Under the pieces are notes generated by a model. The model worked only from the letters and a program-made list of their open reading frames with translations. It ran no database searches and was not told the DNA's origin. Positions 59,828-64,000 of a DNA stretch of 64,000 nt are shown piece after piece. The first letter of the stretch is position 1. Each line of letters starts with the position of its first letter. Source of the stretch: Nissolia schottii (lineage: Eukaryota; Streptophyta; Magnoliopsida; Fabales; Fabaceae). The DNA is taken from assembly GCA_003254905.1 (NCBI GenBank), contig QANU01027962.1, forward strand, positions 1-64,000, read 5' to 3'. Made by a program: the position numbers and the translations under genes.

Positions 59828-61645
59828 TTGCCTGTGCCACTCATTGACTCTTCACGACGTTTTGGTATTACCTATGGGCGACGACGATCCGACACCTCAG
59901 GGCCTTCTCCTACAGTTGAGACTCATGATTCAGCTCCAACTCCAACATCTCCTCCTGCTGCGGTCCTACCTGATCCACCTGATGACCAGCCTATTGCTCT
60001 TCGTAAAGGTAGTCGTTCCACCCTTAATCCTCATCCCATTTATAACTTTTTAAGTTATCACCGATTATCTCCTTCCTATTGTCCCTTTGTGTTTACCTTG
60101 TCTTCTGTTACTATACCTAAAACTGTTCAGGAAGCACTTTCCCATCCAGGATGGAGACAGGCTATGCTTGATGAGATGGTCGCTTTGGAGGCCAATCATA
60201 CGTGGACACTCCTTTCACTTCCTGCCGGCAAATCTACAGTTGGATGTCGTTGGGTCTTTACAATTAAGGTTGGCCCTGATGGCCAAGTGGACCGCTTAAA
60301 AGCTCGACTGGTTGCCAAAGCGTACACCCAAATCTATGGTCTGGATTATGGTGACACCTTCTCTCCTGTTGCTAAGATGGCGTCTGTTCGTTTGTTTTTA
60401 GCTATAGCTGCCATCCGCCATTGGCCGTTGTATCAACTTGATATTAAAAATGCCTTCTTGCATGGTGACCTGGAGGAGGAGATTTATATGGAGCAACCAC
60501 TTGGGTTTGTTGCTCAGGGGGAGTTAGGTAAGGTTTGCCGGTTGAAGAAATCTTTATATGGTTTGAAACAGTCTCCTCGAGCTTGGTTTGGAAAGTTTAG
60601 CACAGTCATCCAGGAATTTGGCATGATTTGTTGTGAAGTAGATCACTATGTGTTTTTTAAATGCTCATCACCTTCTCGATTTATTTATCTTGTGGTGTAT
60701 GTGGATGATATTGTCATTACAGGCGATGACCACACAGGCATTGAAGAGTTGAAACAACACTTGTTCAAGCATTTCCAAACTAAAGATCTTGGTCAGCTAC
60801 GATACTTTATTGGAATTGAGGTGGCTCAATCAAAGGCTGGTATTGCTATCTCTCAAAGGAAATATGTTCTTGATATTCTCGAAGAAACTGGAATGCTTGA
60901 TTGTAAACCTATTGACACACCTATGGACCCCAATGTAAAGCTTCTTCCTAATCAGGGGGAGCCATATCTTGATCCAGGGAGGTACAGGAGGTTAGTTGGA
61001 AAGTTGAATTATCTTACTATGACTAGACCTGACATTTCATTCCCAGTTAGTGTTGTGAGCCAGTTTCTTAATTCCCCATGTGATAGTCATTGGAATGCAG
61101 TCATTCGAATCCTTAAAGGATCACCGGGAAAGGGGCTTGTTTACACAGACAAAGGTCATACTAATGTTCTGGGATATGCTAATGCAGATTGGGCAGGTGA
61201 TGTTAATGATAGGAGGTCCACTACAGGCTATTGTGTTCTTATTGGAAGAAATCTAATTTCCTGGAAAAGCAAGAAGCAAACTGTTGTTGCGAGGTCTAGT
61301 ACGGAAGCAAAGTATCGTGCAATGGCTAATGCTACATGTGAGTTGTTGTGGTTAAAACATTTACTTCAGGAATTGAAGTTTTGTGAGATTCAGCCTATGG
61401 AGCTTGCTTGTGATAATCAGTCAGCTTTGTACCTTTCCTCAAATCCAATTTTTCATGAGAGGACCAAGCATATAGAGGTCGATTGTCATTTCATCAGAGA
61501 AAAGATTCTCTCAGGCATAATCAAGACTTCCTATGTTCAATCTAAGGATCAACTTGCAGATATGTTTACTAAATCTTTACGGGGTCCTAGAATATCATAT
61601 ATATGTAACAAGCTGGGTGCATCTGATATTTATGCTCCAGCTTGA
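59828..61645 (+). CDS. Reverse transcriptase / RNase H region of copia L (fossil)
   Basis: A 605-residue open frame holds the copia reverse transcriptase (WRQAMLDEMVALEANHTW, CRWVFTIKVGPDGQVDRLKA, LYQLDIKNAFLHGDLEEEIY, LYGLKQSPRAWF, YVDDIVITG) and RNase H (GYANADWAGDVNDRRSTTGY, SRSSTEAKYRAMA-like block, HIEVDCHFIREKI) up to the QLADMFTKSL end. The family uses it to copy element RNA to DNA inside virus-like particles and to remove the RNA strand. The region looks well preserved. It ends eight bases before the 3' LTR. Confidence 0.9.
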   Translation: MPVPLIDSSRRFGITYGRRRSDTSGPSPTVETHDSAPTPTSPPAAVLPDPPDDQPIALRKGSRSTLNPHPIYNFLSYHRLSPSYCPFVFTLSSVTIPKTVQEALSHPGWRQAMLDEMVALEANHTWTLLSLPAGKSTVGCRWVFTIKVGPDGQVDRLKARLVAKAYTQIYGLDYGDTFSPVAKMASVRLFLAIAAIRHWPLYQLDIKNAFLHGDLEEEIYMEQPLGFVAQGELGKVCRLKKSLYGLKQSPRAWFGKFSTVIQEFGMICCEVDHYVFFKCSSPSRFIYLVVYVDDIVITGDDHTGIEELKQHLFKHFQTKDLGQLRYFIGIEVAQSKAGIAISQRKYVLDILEETGMLDCKPIDTPMDPNVKLLPNQGEPYLDPGRYRRLVGKLNYLTMTRPDISFPVSVVSQFLNSPCDSHWNAVIRILKGSPGKGLVYTDKGHTNVLGYANADWAGDVNDRRSTTGYCVLIGRNLISWKSKKQTVVARSSTEAKYRAMANATCELLWLKHLLQELKFCEIQPMELACDNQSALYLSSNPIFHERTKHIEVDCHFIREKILSGIIKTSYVQSKDQLADMFTKSLRGPRISYICNKLGASDIYAPA

Positions 61646-61652
61646 GGGGGAG

Positions 61653-61821
61653 TGTTGAATATTTGTTAAATATTTGACAGGATTTTATTTATCTATTTTA
61701 GGATAGTATTAGTATAGAGATATATTTAGATTGATTTAGTTTCCTTTTATCTCTTTATTATTATATCTATAAATTGTAAAGTTCTCTAATGAAATATAAT
61801 GAGAAACATTCAGTTTCAAGT
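61653..61821 (+). repeat. 3' LTR of copia element L (169 bp)
   Basis: Preceded by the purine tract TTGAGGGGGAG; begins TGTTGAATATTTG and ends TTTCAAGT before target copy ATAAT. Confidence 0.9.
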
Positions 61822-62658
61822 ATAATATTCGGATAGCATACCAGAAAGAAAATAACAAGGATAATAATATTCTGATAGCACTACTTCAGATTTAAAATGA
61901 AATTGGAAGAATCAAGAAAAGGTATTTATACTGTGACTGTAGAACATAAATGTTCAATCACTCTGAGAGGGTGTTTGAGAGAACCCTGCCCTTTTGCCTT
62001 TTTAAATCCTAACTAACTCAACTTCCCTTTTAAAAACTAACTGAGGATATACATCTGAGGCCCATTTTTCACTAGTCCACTCCACCTTCTTCTAACATAG
62101 ACCTGTGTGTGTGTATATATATATATGTCTGTCATGTTCTAGTCCGCCTAGTCCATATAATCATTTTAATCCCTACATTTGTTATTAAAAAAAATAACTT
62201 AAAACATTTATATTATTTAATTAAAACAGAAATGTGGGGACTGGGGAATGTGGCAAGAGAAACAACTCATAATGAATAAGGAATATAAGATCAGGATAGA
62301 AATGCAACCGAGGAATCAGTTTAAATCTAGGGCTGCATGGAAAGGGAAAATATGGAAACAAGGCTGGGTAGGCACCTGAGATAAAGATTTTTTGTGAGAC
62401 GAGTCCACATCCTTGGACATGTGTGGACAACACACTAAAAACAAAACTCATCCATTAAAAAATGATTTTTTTTCTCTTTCTTTTTCTCTCCTCCCACAAA
62501 ACTCATCCAACAAAACTCTTTCTAATGTTGTTACTACTTTCTAATGCTTTGAAGTAGTCATTCACTTGGTTGGGTTAATTGCACTAACCTCTCTTGACAT
62601 CCTTTAATATTACAATTACTCCCCTCTAGTTTGTAAGCAGACACTTACCTCCCTTAAT

Positions 62659-62915
62659 TGGAGTAAACCATCAAAATCATCCCCAATGTTGGCAGCGTCA
62701 ATCAAGTTCATCTCCAAAGTATGAATATCATCAAATTCATCCCTAAAGTTGCCAAAAGTCGATCATTAGTTCCTGAGAGGGAATAATTTGATTGACATTG
62801 AAGGATTAATTTAATCAACTTTTGGTAACTTTAGGGACGAATTTGATGATTTTCATATTTTGGGGACAAACTTGATGGTTGATGCCAACATTGGGGATGA
62901 CTTTGATGGTTTACT
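62659..62915. mobile_element. Foldback MITE with 10-bp TSD CTCCCTTAAT
   Basis: The left half (AGTAAACCATCAAAATCATC...) is the inverted match of the right half (...GATGACTTTGATGGTTTACT) over almost its whole length, about 95 bp per arm. The direct repeat CTCCCTTAAT flanks it (62649-62658 and 62916-62925). Nearly full-length foldback with a 9-11 bp duplication suggests a Mutator-related MITE, which is inference. Confidence 0.8.
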
Positions 62916-63429
62916 CTCCCTTAATGTTTGCAGTTATTACATTGATCTCCCTTAACTTTAAATCCTAAATTTTAAATAGTTTTAAAAACACCTAAAATGA
63001 TTATTCTACCCTTAATTATTTACTTTATTCCTATTTTACCTAAAACCCATTTTCCCCTTCCTCCTCCACCACCCCACTCCCCACCGTCACCCCCACCATT
63101 TTCGTCTTCTCCAACTAGAAGCTCTCTTTCATTTGCAAATTGCAACGCATCTTTTTCCTAGTCAACCTTAGTCCACCCATTCAACCACTCACATCACAAA
63201 CCAAACAAATTTTTCCCCTTGTCCCCGAAACACAACATTCTTCTATGTTTTAGCCAAAGCCCCCTTCCCATGAGGTCCACCTCCTAGCCAAAACCCATGT
63301 TCCATTTAGTCTATCATGGTTCCTCTTACCACGTGGTCCACTTCCAAGCCCAATCAATGTTCACTGATTTTCTTTTGCTTCATCTTCTTTCTCTTTTAAT
63401 TCAAACTAGTAGGAGTGGGAACAGGTCAG

Positions 63430-63555
63430 GCGGCCTGCGGCCTAGCCTGGCCTCTTCACTTAAACAAGCTTTGAAAAAGGCCTAGGCCTGACCTTTTTCT
63501 TAAACAGGCCAAGCTCAGGTCATTACAAAAGCCTGTTAGGCCTGTCAGGTCAACT
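63430..63555. repeat. AGGCCTGACC-rich repeat block
   Basis: Short phrases GGCCTGCGGCCTAG, AAAAAGGCCTAGGCCTGACC and GCCTGTTAGGCCTGTCAGGTC form a self-complementary, GGCC-rich patch in AT-rich sequence. It is probably part of a dispersed repeat; no family was recognised. Confidence 0.5.
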
Positions 63556-63604
63556 TGTTTATAAATATATTCATATGGGTTTTACTAAAAAATTAAACTT
63601 AGAT

Positions 63605-63672
63605 TGCCTTCACTGGGACTCGAACTGGAGATAGTTAACATATCAAGGCAATACCTTAACCACTAGGCTAGT
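63605..63672 (-). repeat. SINE-like pol III promoter head
   Basis: In minus sense there is a box A-like GCCTAGTGGTTAAGG (63668-63654) and a perfect box B-like GTTCGAGTCCC (63625-63615), 28 bases apart. This is the arrangement of tRNA-derived SINEs. The region does not fold as a complete tRNA with matched acceptor ends by eye. Confidence 0.55.
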
Positions 63673-64000
63673 ATCATTTTTTGTGATATTTTATGCAAAC
63701 ATATATATTAATATAATTTTATTGTTTTTAGAAATCCTAAATTAAAGAACTCTATCTCTCTTTTATTTCTCATTCTCACATTAAAAGATGAAAAATTGCA
63801 ATTCAATCATACATGCTTGCTCATGTGTAGGGGTGAATAAACAAACCAATCACGGTTGCTCGTCTTGTTTGTGTATGTTTTATTTAATTGTTTGTGTTAA
63901 TGTGTTTAGATGTTTCATTAGTGGAAGTTTGAATTTATGTTGTTGATGATGGAACATTTTTCTTGATCTATGGAGTTGTAATTTGGATTGATGTATGAAT

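Larger units (their letters stand above)
56497..61821 (+). mobile_element. Ty1/copia element L, nearly whole, TSD ATAAT
   Basis: Flanked by a perfect 5-bp repeat ATAAT (56492-56496 and 61822-61826). The order is 5' LTR 56497-56664, primer site TGGTATCAGAGC 56665-56676, gag from about 57063 (KRLNGKNYLSWRDAVEIWF) through a Gly/Arg-rich stretch and Cys/His knuckle CSYCDKYGHTQDRC, protease (WILESGASDHLAG, near 58090), integrase (about 58450-59550), reverse transcriptase and RNase H (to 61645), purine tract TTGAGGGGGAG, 3' LTR 61653-61821. Integrase before reverse transcriptase is the copia order. The two LTRs differ by about four substitutions and one single-base indel, so it is fairly young. It has a few breaks plus one nested solo LTR. 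It is on the opposite strand to the augmin-like gene, inside an intron. Confidence 0.93.
61827..64000. other. Right-hand spacer, probably intron of the augmin-like gene
   Basis: No coding exon could be recognised on either strand. It holds a foldback MITE, a block of AGGCCTGACC-type phrases (63430-63555) and a SINE-like pol III head. Minus-strand exons of the augmin-like gene are expected beyond the window's end. Confidence 0.45.

Noticed and set aside
63605-63672. Functional tRNA gene
   Set aside because: Box A- and B-like motifs are present but no paired acceptor stem or standard arm lengths could be laid out; a SINE head fits better.

Overview
This is nuclear DNA from a flowering plant. 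Spliced genes with plant-type products and a dense, nested retrotransposon load make that clear. The element families and AT-rich spacers fit a legume, probably Phaseoleae such as Vigna or Phaseolus; that placement is inference from style, not from a search. One assembly gap of 860 N lies at 32607-33466 and a single N at 47004.

Three host genes are supported. (1) The 3' part of a calcium-dependent protein kinase (CDPK) gene, + strand, exons from 1091 to 3877, first exon outside the window. It carries an in-frame 21-bp duplication next to its last EF-hand. (2) A complete translation initiation factor eIF1 (SUI1) gene, - strand, CDS 44610-44948, with a 5'UTR intron and a TATA box near 45676. 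(3) The last two coding exons of what looks like the augmin subunit 4 gene, - strand, 54837-56315. Its remaining exons must lie beyond the right end, because a 5.3-kb copia element (56497-61821) sits in the next intron.

Between about 4.6 and 43 kb almost everything is nested transposable elements. A Ty1/copia fragment (4633-6033) is followed by several long LTRs (2.7-3.6 kb without insertions) of one Ty3/gypsy family: A 6236-10609, B 10610-11478, C 11479-14170, D 14505-17610, F 31568-35806, I 35807-36025, G 37958-41546. C is the 3' LTR of a broken gypsy element whose pol is at 28146-31567 on the - strand. A Mutator-like DNA transposon (14211-28136, 9-bp target duplication AATTTAAAT, about 0.7-kb terminal inverted repeats) lies inside that gypsy element. 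Inside the Mutator-like element sit solo LTR D (duplication TTGAG) and a gag-only Athila-like element (18382-25015, duplication TGTTT). Two further Athila-like LTR insertions are at 8785-10386 (ATAAG) and 32416-33896 (TAAAC). A copia element (36026-42908) is split by LTR G.

Right of the eIF1 gene come a solo-LTR candidate (46611-47003), a tandem three-LTR miniature retroelement (47978-51047) with a 1.5-kb CACTA transposon in its middle LTR (48725-50224), a long AT-rich spacer, the augmin gene with its intronic copia element (itself holding a 454-bp solo LTR), a foldback MITE (62659-62915) and a SINE-like pol III head (63605-63672).

The most unusual signals are: an Athila-like element whose distal LTR is a 1.4-kb palindrome yet has a perfect target duplication; three Athila-like LTRs whose 3' ends differ by 0, 1 or 2 modules that each carry a primer-binding-site-like sequence; and clusters of short self-complementary words, different in each LTR copy but in one case at the same LTR position, with one word shared by two unrelated LTR families.
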